From Hepsetus odoe (Eukaryota > Chordata > Actinopteri > Characiformes > Hepsetidae), in NCBI GenBank assembly GCA_017165825.1, contig CM029368.1:28978947-29042946 (forward strand): DNA of 64,000 nt. The letters run 5' to 3'. Position numbers and translations under genes: made by a program. A model generated the notes under the pieces. That model was not told the DNA's origin. It made no database searches and saw only the letters and a list, made by a program, of their open reading frames with translations. Numbering within the stretch: the stretch's first letter is position 1; the number at the start of each line of letters is the position of its first letter. Positions 1 through 10,379 of this stretch are shown here, in pieces.

Positions 1-389
1 ACTATTTCTTTTGGTTACTGAGGTTGAGATTATTCAGTTGTAGTCTGATTTTTGTCGTTCACTTGTTAATCACTTTAGCCCTCTCTGTTGATAGTCAGGA
101 CCTCTGGGTATTTTTGCATGGTGGGTCATTCTCTGTACAGTAGTAGTGTCAATAGATTGAATAATTTTTTTTTTTTCCGACCATCAACACACAATCTTCC
201 CAAATGCCTGAGCAACAGGTAACATCATAACATGTATTTTATTTTGTCACTTGCTGTTGGCCTCTGGTGTGTCCTACTTCCACAGAGGTATTCTACAACC
301 TTTGTTTTATTCAGTTTATTGGATATTATTTGGAAGACACAATGTTTTTCAGAGTGAAAATTAAGCTATAGATCTCCAGTATTTGGTTG
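1..389. other. non-coding, no feature seen
   Basis: AT-rich sequence with a short T run near 165. I see no open frame, tRNA or recognisable repeat. The 5' part of the Tc1-like relic that follows may have decayed into its last bases, but no terminal repeat is visible. Confidence 0.6.
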
Positions 390-1050
390 TCTCAAGACAC
401 AGATCTTAGGAATGAAACAAAAACATTTCAGAGTTGTTGAAAGTGCTCAAGCCCACAGTAGCCTCCATTCTAAAAGTCAAAACCTACCTGAATCTGGCCA
501 TCCAAATAAACTGACTTATCAGGATGAAGGGCTTTGGTCAGAAAGATCTTGGAACGGAAAGATTTTTGCACCCCAGAGTGAAAACCTTTTCCAGTGTGCT
601 CAGGATCTTACGCTTGGGTGTTGGTTTACTTTCCAACAAGACAATAACCAGAATCATAAAACCAAGAAAACACTGGCTTCACTTAAATAAATAATACATT
701 TATCAGTGAATAAATCAGTGAAAGTCCTTGAAGCACCAGGTAGACTCCAGATCTTGACCCTATAGAGCATCTCTTGAGAGAACTGAAATGACTGCGCCCT
801 CCCTGCTCATCCTGCTCGACCTGATATGTATCTGCAAAGAAGCACGGAAGAAACATTCAAAAGAAAAGGTGTGCAAGGCTTGCAGGCTCATTCCCAAAAA
901 GACTTCTGGATGTCATTGCTGCCAAAAAGGCTTTAACCAAGTGTTAACCAAAGGGTCTGAAAACTTAAGTAACATCAATGGTGTATTACATAAGAACACA
1001 CATTCCACAAATCTATTTTTGTTTTCTCTTTGAGGTGTATAGATTGGAAA
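390..1050 (+). mobile_element. Tc1-like transposon relic with broken transposase
   Basis: Degenerate Tc1/mariner-type DNA transposon in sense orientation. At 395-530 the DNA follows the N-terminal, helix-turn-helix part of a Tdr1/salmonid-type Tc1 transposase gene. After a large internal deletion the frame at 565-690 reads SENLFQCAQDLTLG followed by FTFQQDN, which matches the family's segment around the second catalytic Asp (QQDN). It then stops at TAA (688-690). Further on, 745-950 matches the gene's 3' end in shifted frames: the AKLVASYPKR region appears as a CKACRLIPKKT-type reading, followed by a CTGAAAACTTAAG-type stop region. Bases 1010-1050 resemble the 3' terminal repeat. Family-level similarity is from recall, not a search. 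The copy is dead: deletion, frameshifts and stops. Confidence 0.85.
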
Positions 1051-1161
1051 CAACTAAAAGTAAGACTTTAAACGGGACAAAGATTGTTCCATATGCATTT
1101 TTTAAGGATAAGGATATTACAAATATCAAATATACAAATATGTGAGGGTATACTTTATACA

Positions 1162-1708
1162 TAAAGTACTGTGCAAAAGTTTTAGGCAGGTGTGGAAAAA
1201 ATGCTGTAAACAAAGAATGCTTTCAAATATGGAAGTGTTAATCATTTATTTTCATCAATCAACAAAATGCAGTGAAAAGAGAAATCTAAATCAAATCAAT
1301 ATTTGGTGTGACCACCCTTTGCCTTCAAAACAGCATCAGTTCTTCTAGGTACACTTGCACACAGTTTTTGAAGGAACTCTGCTGGTACGTTGTTCCAAAC
1401 ATCTTGGAGAACTAACCACAGATCTTCTGTGGATGTAGCTTCCTCACATCCTTCTGTCTCTTCATGTAATCCAGACACACTGGATGATGTGGAGATCAGG
1501 GCTCTGTGGGGGCCAGAAGAACTGATGCTGGTTTGAAGGCAAAAGGTAGAAACACCAAATATTGATCTGATTTAGATTTTTCTTTTGTTCGCTCACTTTG
1601 CATTTTATAAATTGATCAAAATAAACAATCATTATTTATATTTCTGAAAGCGTTCTTTGTTTACAGCATTTTTTCCACACCTGCCTAAAACTTTTGCACA
1701 GTACTGTA
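1162..1708. mobile_element. Tc1-like deletion derivative, copy 1
   Basis: Element of about 543 bp (1164-1706) flanked by TA dinucleotides (1162-1163, 1707-1708), the Tc1/mariner target. Its ends are long inverted repeats: the left end reads GTACTGTGCAAAAGTTTTAG and the right end is its complement. Complementarity extends through the TTTGTTTACAG block and the CAAATATTGAT block, roughly 180 bp per side. The middle holds the 3' end of the transposase gene on the minus strand. Two relatives lie at 9616-10164 and 60882-61416 with a different middle. Confidence 0.9.
1296..1478 (-). pseudogene. Tc1 transposase C-terminal fragment
   Basis: The minus-strand frame contains LWLVLQDVWNNVPAEFLQKL and ends in KAKGGHTKY before TGA. 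This is the typical carboxyl end of Tc1-family transposases (VLK-KGGHTKY stop). Just upstream on that strand (about 1478-1525) the DNA still encodes the WPPQSPDL segment that precedes the last catalytic residue, but one frame off. The catalytic core and DNA-binding domain are missing, so the fragment cannot encode an active enzyme. It shows that the surrounding element came from an autonomous Tc1 by internal deletion. Confidence 0.88.
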
Positions 1709-2865
1709 TGTATGATATAGAATATACATACAGCTACATATGTGGGCAATATGAGAGCCCCTACATCCTGATATATATGTATAATAATAACCCTCTGTGT
1801 ATGTGTGTTTGCTGCTGCTTTGTTCACTGGCATGTCAGAATGGGAACTCTCTCCTGTGACCTCTGACCTGCTGCTGTATTGTGCGAATTGACCCCGCCGA
1901 GTGTAGTAATGAGACGAGGGTTCAGTGCCCCTAATGGCATTGACCCCCAAATGTTCTTCACGAACACCTCCTCCCGCTCACTGACACACACATGCGTGCG
2001 CGCACACACACCAGACAGCCTTTTGTTTGTGCTCTGTGATTTGTCTTCAACTCCAGCATCCTTAAGCTTTGAAACAATGTGTTGCACTTGCGACGATGCT
2101 AAAGGCTTTCCCCTATTCTCCTCTTCTGCAGCCTGTTGCTAGTTTTTAAGAATTTATCAAAACAGGAGAGTCTTTTGACCTCAAATGTTGTCAGGATTCT
2201 GTGGGTGCTTTTAACAAATCAGGGTATTAGCCTGATTTACTGTCAGATCCAGGATGCCCGAAAGTATTTAAGTTGTACAGCAGTCCATGCTGTCCAGGCT
2301 GAGTAGTTGTGAGGAGTCAGCTCTCTTTGCCCCCAAAATGCTTGCACAACCTGTAAAATCAGCTCTCTTAGGAATTTTGTGTGCACGTGATTGTGTATGT
2401 AGCAAAGCTGGCAGCTTCTGTACTGTATATGCTACAGTGACTGACTGTAGCATCACCTCAGGCACATCTTTAATCCAACAGCGGGGGTCTTGTGTCTCTT
2501 TCGCGTTCTTGTTTTCCTTGTGTGCATGTGTCCCCAACTCTCTGTGTGTACTGTATTTTGAAAAAAGGGAGGGATGGTGGAAGTGTTCACCTTTTCAGAT
2601 GCTCATCTTTGTGCTGTCATGCTTTTTGAACACATCCGATCATGTGAATAATCAGGTTTCTCTACAGCGGCATGACCTTGCTGGTTTTGCTGCTGCTTTG
2701 GACTTGTCAGTACTGAAGGTCACATCTGAAACTGGGCAAACATCACCTCCAGCACACATGGCTCCAGAATCTATCTAACTAATATCTAAAGCTAAGACAA
2801 TAAACTGTGGAAACTGTGGATATATTGGTCGATATTTTCATTATTTAAAATCGGAGTGTTGTATA
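1709..2865. other. non-coding, no gene supported
   Basis: Mixed sequence with a short CA-rich stretch near 1984-2012. A 163-codon plus-strand frame (2287-2778) is open by chance. It is cysteine and serine rich, with no recognisable domain, no supporting splice structure and no biased codon use. It is not annotated as a gene. Confidence 0.55.
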
Positions 2866-2957
2866 GTAACACCTGCCAGCCTGTCCAGGGTGTCACTCTG
2901 GCTACACCCTGTGAACCTGGTTAAGAAAGCTGCTCAGATAATGGATGGATAGATGGA
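2866..2957 (+). repeat. SINE B 3'-end fragment
   Basis: Contains CAGCCTGTCCAGGGTGTCACT, then TAATGGATGGATAGATGG. These are the family's CCTGGACAGG-type body and the GATAATGGATGG tail in the plus orientation. The head is absent. Confidence 0.6.
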
Positions 2958-3212
2958 TTTTACAGAAATGCCAAGCATATATAGGACATGTTCTATATGC
3001 ACCATAGGGGGGAAGACAACTTCTAAGGCCTTTGAAGGGGATAGAATGTGTCTGCTGATGCTGCACCGTTTAAAGTCCAACTTTAAACTGGTGAGCAAGA
3101 ATCTGCTCAGCTTGTTAGTGGATAGCATCTTTGAAAAATGCTTTATCACAGCTGTGGTAATCTGATACTGCAGATGGAATTCAGGTTGAAAAATGCTGCA
3201 ATATTCCTTCAA

Positions 3213-3300
3213 GTCAGTGGTTCTTAATCCATTCTTCGGGGACCCCCAGACAGTCCATGTTTTTAGGGTGAAAATATAGACCGTCTCAGAACAGTGCTGA
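3213..3300. mobile_element. possible hAT-type element end
   Basis: CAGTGGTTCTTAATCCATTC followed by CGGGGACCCCC resembles the terminal repeat of fish hAT non-autonomous elements (CAGTGGTTCTCAA...GGGGACCC). No opposite end or 8-bp target duplication was found. Confidence 0.4.
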
Positions 3301-3358
3301 AGTTGACAGTGTGGTTATTTTTTCTGTAGAAGTGAATGAGACCGCCTGTGCAAGTCTC

Positions 3359-3571
3359 TTTTTTTTTTTTTTTTTTTTTTACTGCATTAGGAGTTAGTAG
3401 AGCTTGCCCATCAGTCACTCTTTCTTTTGGAGAATTTGCATTACATGTATCACATCACTGTGTTACATAATAATACTGATAATGGTGATGATTTATTAAT
3501 ATAATAATATGTATAATAATATGATGTACTGAGGCTGTATTAATTCAAGTGTGCGTGTGTGTGTGTGTGTG
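3359..3571. repeat. poly-T run and short (GT)n
   Basis: About 22 T at 3359-3380 and an imperfect (GT) tract at 3549-3571, separated by AT-rich sequence with ATAATA runs (3465-3525). Confidence 0.85.
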
Positions 3572-5377
3572 TTTACTAGTAGTACTGCTTGTGTATGGAA
3601 TGAGGTCTTGTGATGCGTCACAATGTCACATCTCTGGCAGTTGCTCACTCAAGCACACAAAGATTCTTATGGGTCACGAGGACAGCAGGACAGCAGAGCT
3701 GCTGATTCATACCAGCCTCCAAGCAACACACACATACTACACACAATACATTGGTATATGCACACATTAGAGGGCAACAAACTCATGGTTAATTGGGCGT
3801 ACTATCTCTGCGGCAAGTGTCTAATAATAGAACTGTCATGTGCTAGACTGCCTAGATTTGAAAATAGATACGCAATTATATATTTTTTTTTATTATTTTC
3901 CTATGTGCACATCAGTTATAGTGTGTGTGCTTCCTCTGACTTACACAATGCAAGCATTAATTTACTTCAGATATATGCGTCTTTTTTCTGTAGTGGCTAT
4001 GCCAGCAAGATGAGGGCAACAGATTGGACAGCAGGAAGAAAGAAAAAACCAGGAAAGCAAAGACAAGTGGTGACCCAATCTGCTGCTTTAGGGAAAGGAG
4101 ATGATAGATAGAGGAGGGAAACCGTAAAAGTGGAAACACAGAGCGAGGTGATCAAAGTCTGTAAGACGTATGGCACCATCAGGGGAAGAAATAAATGGTT
4201 GAGAGATGTAAATGTAGTTCTTTTTTATAGCAGTTTTTCATAGTAGTTCTTTTCAGTATTCACTATGTATATTTCTGTTTCAGATGTCAGAGAAATGATT
4301 TGTAAAAGTGAAGAGAAGACCTGATTTTTATAATAAGACTGTGTACAGAACAGGTCTTACTGGATGTATCCAGTACCCAGGATGTAATGTAAGTGACATT
4401 GGTTTATTACTAGACTGTCAATAAGCTGGTTTGTATTGCAGAAGCAATTATTTTTCAGTTTTGTTGTAGAACTATGCAGTTCTCTAGTACTGGTCTGTCT
4501 GCAGGTTTGCACAGCCTTCAAGCTACGTTGAGGTCAAATGTAAACAGTGGATCTTCTGACAGGTGGCCTGGCAAGTCTTCACTAAGGTTTCTGTTCTCTG
4601 ATATCAATACATTTAATGCAGATTTTATACTGCACTATAGATTCATACTGCAAGTCCTGATGCTCTGCCTTTGCCAATAGCTGGTCCTCCATTAAGAGAT
4701 GTAAAGGAAAGGAAGGAAGAGTGGATACTACTCTACAAAATTAATCTCATTAAGATGAAAAAAGCAGGATGAGGATGAAACTCAAGAAGGAGGTTTCTAT
4801 CCTTGCATGATCAGATACTCAACCTTAACATCAGGAATGCAAGGAATCTCTTACCTGAGCACCAGGTTTGGAGCATTGTAAGAGAAGATGAAAATTCAGC
4901 AATCCCACAGCAACGTTCTGGCTCAGTGATCATTCTCCCTCCAAATACTAACTAGAGACCAAATGAAGATTAAAGAGCTTATTTACCTTTACTGCTGGAT
5001 GTTTAACAGACAGAAAATCTGTGAAGGTCTGTTTTTTGGTCTGTCTTTTCACATGGTCTGTCTTTTCACATGAATGTCAGTGACCGATTGACGCCTTTAG
5101 TAAGCGTGGTATGTACTACACGTTAAGCTCTAGTCTAGCTTTCTGGATGGCTTAGCATGTTGGTGTAGGTGATTGTTTGTAAGACGGAATGAGCAAAGAG
5201 AAAAAAATTAAAGGAGAGTAATGTATGAAAATACACAGAATAGTCTTATTTTTCATGCCTAATCAAAGTAAGAATGAACTTGTGAAATGTGACAAATAAA
5301 ATAGTTAATGGAAAAAAAATCTATGATCAATGTGTGACAATGAAAGCCAGGCAGAACCCAACCTTTGTTGTTTTTAA
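3572..5377. other. non-coding stretch with a 17-bp tandem duplication
   Basis: No gene or transposon recognised. An exact direct duplication of GGTCTGTCTTTTCACAT lies at 5038-5054 and 5055-5071. Frames such as 3623-4111 are open by chance. Confidence 0.55.
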
Positions 5378-5528
5378 GGGGCAGCAGAGACCTGGTGGTT
5401 TGGGACGTGGCACCATGATCAGAAGGTCGTGGGTTCTAGTCACAGACCAGTAGGTTTGACATGGGATGTGATTGCCTGCTCCGCCACTATGCGTGTGATG
5501 GGTTAAATGCAGAGAAACAAATGGTCAC
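5378..5528 (+). repeat. SINE A copy, old and shortened
   Basis: Starts GGGGCAGCAGAGACCTGGTGG (tRNA-like A box) and keeps a B-box-like GGTCGTGGGTTCTAGTC. It then skips most of the central GGTACC body and resumes at GGGTTAAATGCAGAG. No clear target duplication. Confidence 0.75.
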
Positions 5529-6929
5529 TACTGCCTTTGAGATTGCTGGTGCCTATCTCCAACTTGGTCTAATTTTTCAGTGACTGTAGAAGCTAAAAAT
5601 GTTTCTTGCAAACTTACTTGCCTACGTGTTAACAAGGACCACCTGAATGCACCATTTGTGGTAAGATACGAGTCTGTGACTAGCAGTGAGTCAGTAACGT
5701 GACTAGTGTGCACAGCCCTTGTTTTGCTTTTAACAGTGTTGAAAATGATGGAAATTGCCAAACGTATGTCACAGAGTAGACTGCATTTTCATCAGCGCAG
5801 GGCCTCCCTCTCTTGGGTGTTACTCTCTTAAAGTGAGAGTTTAAAAGTTAATTGCTCTGCTGTTACCTGTCAGCTATTTTCAGCCGTACAGTATTTTCTG
5901 CAGATCTTAATGAGAGCTGCAGAAAAGGGGGAACAAAAAAAAAAGAGCAAACTCTTAAAGACATTGAGCCCCTCAGCTCGTACCCTCAGTCCTTTTCTCA
6001 CAACAGCCACTTCATCAAGTGTGCTTCAGTACAGTCTTTTTTTTTTCTTGCCATTTTCTAGTCTTGAGAGAACAGCATTTGCATTTCATGTTTGCTTTCT
6101 ACCAGAGGGACAATAATGAAATGGAATTGAATATTTTATGATTTTTTTTTAATGATGTTTTTCTCCAAACTGTTGAAGGGAACTGTATGTGCTCTAGCCT
6201 TCAGCACCAGCACTGTTGTATTGCCTCACTATTGTAACTGGGGAACATTCCTCTTGAAATTAAAAGTTTGGTCTTTTGTAAACAGGGGAGAAGGCATGCC
6301 CTGTCCCTGGAAGGCCATTTCTCTTTCTCTTTTCCTAATTTTTCTCTTATTTTATCTGTCTTTAGTCAAAGTAAAAAAAAAAAAAATATGTGTTTTGTTT
6401 TAATCAGTAGAGAAAGAAATACTAAAGGGCCTTCATCATGGAATTTTCAGTTTGATGAATGTCATAAAAATGAATCAATTTTTTAAATACACCATTAACT
6501 TTCTAGTCCATATGATCAGTTTATTCAAAAACAGATCATTTAACTAGCACTACTGTATGATGTTGCAAAAAAGAAACCATGTAAATATATATGACTATTC
6601 ACCCATCAAGATTAACAAACAAAGATTACATGAAGAAGGTGACGACTTATTTGTAAAATGCACAATTAATGGCATCCAGTTGAAAAAGAGGTCATTTACA
6701 TGTTTCACACTTAGAGTTGTAGCCTTTTTGGTGCTGGATTTGGATAGTGGACCTCAGGGGACAAAATTAGTTACTTTTGTCATTCATTTATTAATAATTA
6801 TATCATTGAATACATAGTTAATGGTATTCCAGATTGATTAACATCCAACGTTTTATCTGATATTGTCAGAACACTGACAAAAACACAGCATTGATTATGG
6901 GAACGCTGTTTCATTTTTATTTAAACACA
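5529..6929. other. non-coding, no feature seen
   Basis: AT-rich, with homopolymer runs (A at 5935-5944 and 6370-6384, T at 6038-6048). Nothing recognisable on either strand. Confidence 0.55.
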
Positions 6930-7170
6930 GGGGCAGCGGCGGCCTAGTGGTTAGGGAGTTGACCCCAGGATCTGAAAGTCATGTAGGTCAGTAGGTTGCC
7001 CTGAGGTACCCTTGAGCAAGGTACCGTCCCCATCACTGCTCCCTGGGCACTTTCAGTAGCTGCCCCCTGCTGCACGTGCGTGTATGGGTTAAATGCATTT
7101 CATTGTGGTTCACTGTGTGTTCTGCTGTGCTTCACAATGACAAGTTGTCACTTTCACTTCACTTTCACTT
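6930..7170 (+). repeat. SINE A, near full length
   Basis: Head GGGGCAGCGGCGGCCTAGTG with the pol III A box (GGCCTAGTGGTTAGG). The B box is degenerate near 6979-6990. The body GAGGTACCCTTGAGCAAGG and GGGTTAAATGCA follow, then the CACTTTCACTT tail. It lies immediately upstream of a SINE B. Confidence 0.85.
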
Positions 7171-7187
7171 AAAAGCATATTAAAAAG

Positions 7188-7396
7188 CGGTGGCAGGGGG
7201 TGGCTCTCTGGATAAACAGAGAAGGTCCTCGGTTCGATTTCCTCTGTGTGGAGTTTGAATGTTCTCTCTGTAGCTGTTTTCCTCCCATAGTCGAAAGACG
7301 TGCAATTCAGATGGACTGAAGATGCTGAATCTGTGTGTGAGGGTGTTTGATGTGTAGCCACCCTGCGATGGACCGGCGTCCGCTAGGATAAACTCT
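7188..7396 (+). repeat. SINE B, host of a nested insertion
   Basis: Contains GAGAAGGTCCTCGGTTCGAT (B-box region), a degraded equivalent of the TGTCTGTGTGGGTTTCCTCC segment, GTCGAAAGACGTGCAATTCA and CCTGCGATGGACCGGCGTCC. It is the older element, interrupted at its 3' side by the chimeric SINE at 7411-7663. Confidence 0.8.
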
Positions 7397-7410
7397 GCGA
7401 ATAAAGACAT
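7397..7410 (+). repeat. target-site duplication, left copy
   Basis: GCGAATAAAGACAT, repeated exactly at 7664-7677 on the far side of the chimeric SINE. Confidence 0.93.
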
Positions 7411-7663
7411 CCATCCATCCATCCATTATCTGCCGCTTGTCCCAAACGGGGTCGCGGGGGAGTGCTGGTGTCCAACCCAGCGCACACAGGGCGAGGACGG
7501 GGGACGCACCCTGGACAGGTCGCCAGCCCATCGCAGGGAGGAGCGGGACGGGGGCGGCACCTTGCTCAAGGGCACCTCAGGGCAACCCATTGGGAAGGGG
7601 TCCGAACCCCCAATCCGCCGATCATGTGGCCAACACCCTAACCATTAGGCCACCGCTGCCCCC
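7411..7663 (-). mobile_element. chimeric SINE (A head, B tail), copy 1
   Basis: Read on the minus strand, it starts with the SINE A head (GGGGGCAGCGGTGGCC), A and B boxes and the TTGCCCTGAGGTGCCCTTGA segment. At about 7540-7550 it switches to SINE B body (CCCTGCGATGGGCTGGCGAC, CCTGGACAGG-type reverse complement, GGGGTCGC) and ends in GGATGGATGGATGG. A perfect 14-bp target duplication flanks the whole unit, so it moved as one element by target-primed reverse transcription. Another copy with the same junction is at 18203-18416. Confidence 0.9.
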
Positions 7664-7677
7664 GCGAATAAAGACAT
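7664..7677 (+). repeat. target-site duplication, right copy
   Basis: Second GCGAATAAAGACAT. Together with 7397-7410 it defines the exact ends of the inserted chimeric SINE. Confidence 0.93.
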
Positions 7678-7747
7678 ATAAAAAACAAAGTATCTTCCAC
7701 AAATGTGATCAAATGTACTTTTAACAGAATTGTTCTGTTAGGTATTT

Positions 7748-8220
7748 ATGAGAAATAATATGGAATTGTATCATGCCTTTTTCTTTAGCCTTCTCATTCT
7801 CTCTTTCTCTCGCTTCCTCTTCAGCATTGCCATCAGCTCCTTTCAGGACTTCCAGACATCTACTCTCCACCAACGACCGGACTCTGTTCTTCGCCAGCAG
7901 CTCCATCAACAACCCGACACCAACCTCAATGTGGCCCATGCTAATGCCAGCAGCAATGGTGCCCACCAGCTCATAAAAATGGCGGTCTGGGGCCTTTCGG
8001 CCACACTGGGGGCAGCAGCTCTGGCAGTGGCCCAAACTGCTATGGACTGGGCACCTGAGTTCCTCTTGCAACTCTTCTGATCTGGAGGCTTTGTCTCTTT
8101 GTCTCTCTTTGATTTCTCTCTTGGGTGCAGGTCTGGGAGCGATGCAATAGTGACCCTGTCTTTTGTTAAGTGCACCTCGAAGGGCAAATATGATGGTGGG
8201 GGGGAGCATGGTTTGTTTAT
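7748..8220. other. GC-rich block open on both strands
   Basis: The minus strand has a 175-codon open frame (7721-8248). Its core (about 7830-8190) uses codons typical of fish genes and contains CPVHSSLGHCQSCCPQCGRK, a possible Cys/His cluster, then a hydrophobic stretch from ELVGTIAAGIS. The plus strand is also open: a strong polypyrimidine tract ending CTTCCTCTTCAG (7814-7825) could be a splice acceptor, followed by 85 open codons to TGA at 8078-8080. I recognise neither product. The minus frame starts in a lysine run coded by a poly-A tract, which argues against that start. It could be a terminal exon, a processed-gene relic, or chance in GC-rich DNA. Confidence 0.3.
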
Positions 8221-9613
8221 CCTTTTTTTTTTTTTTTCTCTCTCTCATATTTATAGATTTTACCCAAGCTAATACTGGGGAGTATGAAAGGTGCTAGATG
8301 GGTTTTTGTAATGATAAGCATTTCTGAATGCCGTTCCATCAGCAGAATGTCGGGGAAAAAAGTGCGCCGGTAGCGGATTCGGAACAGCAGCAGACGCACA
8401 AATTATTAAACGGCTTTTTTTCCCCCACTCCCCTGCTGAAGGCCTTCGCTGCAGGGTGAAGGAAACAGAAAACCAATAGTTTCCTTCAGATGAGAAGAGA
8501 TGAGTGCAAGCAGGTGGGTTTCTTTGGTCTGTGGAGAATAGAGAAGTTGGCCTGCAGCGAACGCAGCACTTGAAAGTTTAGAGTTTACACCCGAGTAAGG
8601 ACATGCATTAACCAAAAGCCTCTCGCACAGGCCCTTTCATGAATCATCATATCAGAAATTAAAGGAATACTTTACCCTAATCGTTACCTATAGCAGCTAT
8701 GGTGAATGTTTTATTACTTCAGATGGTAATTTAGATGTTTATCGGCAGAGCAGTTTTCCAGTCCTGTCGTGGATTAGAGCTGCTTTACGTGTGGCCGTTT
8801 TCCTGCCAGGTCATATCATGATTACCTCAGGAAGGACTTTATTAGTTTATTAGTTTGTTGAGATGCATTAGGAACAGGGAAACTGCTCCATGACCAGGAC
8901 TGAAAACCACCACGTTACAACAGACACTTCCAATTACTTCTAATGTGAAGTTACTGAATTCCATTAGTAAAGGTTTGGAAGGGAAACCTGTTTAATTTGT
9001 TCCTTCAGAGGCGTCTCCTATGCATTTTGCACAAAGAAAAAGATGCTAGATTATGAGTGATGCGCTAAGAAATAGAAATTCTGTCCATTTTTCCTATCTG
9101 TGTCTGTCTAACCCTATCAGTCATCTTGATACTAACTGACATTGAATTGGCAGAATTGGCAGCTTGCACTCCCATCCAGGCATGTTGGGTATTGAATTAG
9201 CACCTGATCGAGGAAGAGAGGAAGCACATGCTAGTCTGTCAGCATTGCTGAGTGTTCTTCTGAGAAATTTCATAGTGAAACTGTAAACTAACAGTTTATT
9301 GTGTGCTTGAACAGGGATCTACTATGAAATTTGCAGCCAAACTACACTGCCAGAATTACCAAACACTCGAAGAGGTGGCTGTACACTTCATAGTTATACA
9401 AGAGCTAAAAGTTGTCTCGCGTTTGGACTTCAGTTGTAAACTTTATAGTAGAGTGACGGTGACGGTGAGGATTGGTTTCATTGTGAAGCAATTGGCATTT
9501 TCCCTGGGATGGCGAAATTGGAGAAATTGGGCTTGTATTCACCGGTGCCATATTTTGGAACACCTTATAAAAAGGCAACAGTACTGGAACTGTTTTTTTT
9601 TGTGTGTTAAATA
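8221..9613. other. non-coding, with a possible hAT relic
   Basis: Starts with a T/CT run (8222-8246). Bases 8871-8925 (AGGAACAGGGAAACTGCTCC, then CCAGGACTGAAAACCAC) resemble an inner hAT terminal repeat, weakly. Otherwise nothing recognisable. Confidence 0.45.
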
Positions 9614-10166
9614 TACAGTACTGTGCAAAAGTTGAACTGCCATACTCTGCAGGTGTTAAAATGCTGTAAACAAAGAACGCTTTCAGAAATATCAATAATG
9701 ATTGTTTATGCTTATCAATTTATAAAATGCAAAGTGAGCGAACAAAATAATCAAATCAATATTTGGTGTTACTACCTTTTGCCTTCAAACCAGCATCAGT
9801 TCTTCTAGGTATGCTTGCTCAAAGTCAGGGATTCTGTAGGATTATAGTCGGTGTCTGATCAACCAGTTTTACCAAACAGGTGCTGATGATCATCAATGTC
9901 ACACGGAGGTTGAAACACAGTCATGTTTGGAACAGCCGACCAGCCGAGTTCCTTCAAACACTGTGTGCGAGTGTACCTAGAAGAATTGATGCTGTTTTGA
10001 AGGCAAAGGGTGGTCACAGCAAATATTGATTTGATTTAGATTCTCTTTTGTTCATTCACTGCATTTTGTTGTTTGATGAAAATAAATGATGAACACTTCC
10101 ACTTTTGAAAGCATCCTTTGTTTACAGCATTTTTCCACACCTGGCTTAAACTTGCACAGTACTGTA
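9614..10166. mobile_element. Tc1-like deletion derivative, copy 2
   Basis: Element 9616-10164 with TA at both sides (9614-9615, 10165-10166). Ends read CAGTACTGTGCAAAAG and its complement. Long inverted repeats carry the TGCTGTAAACAAAG and CAAATCAATATTTG blocks. The middle (about 9820-9940) has no transposase frame. It matches, in opposite orientation, the middle of the copy at 60882-61416 (CCTCCGTGTGACATTGATGA and its neighbours), so both derive from one non-autonomous master. Confidence 0.9.
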
Positions 10167-10379
10167 TCATTAGAACAGCATTGATAAAACAATCTAATGT
10201 CTGTCTTTGTTATGAAAGGTGAATTGATGGATTGTATTGGTTTGAATCTTTTATTCTTTGTAGCTATACTTTGTTGTTGAGCTTTTCTAAGAACAGTGAA
10301 ATGTTTCCATGGAATTTCACAGTTTGCTATAGATAAGGCAGAGAAGGCAATACGTTACATGCCCGAGTATTCCTTTTAA

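Noticed and set aside
2287..2778. 163-codon plus-strand open frame
   Set aside because: One of the longest non-repeat frames, but cysteine/serine rich with no domain, no exon signals and no coding bias. A frame of this length is plausible by chance in 64 kb.
3623..4111. 162-codon plus frame
   Set aside because: No similarity or domain; overlaps two opposing frames of like quality.
6930..6990. Possible tRNA gene (A and B boxes)
   Set aside because: The boxes belong to the SINE A head. The same head recurs in many copies, joined to a SINE body, and there is no complete cloverleaf with an acceptor stem.
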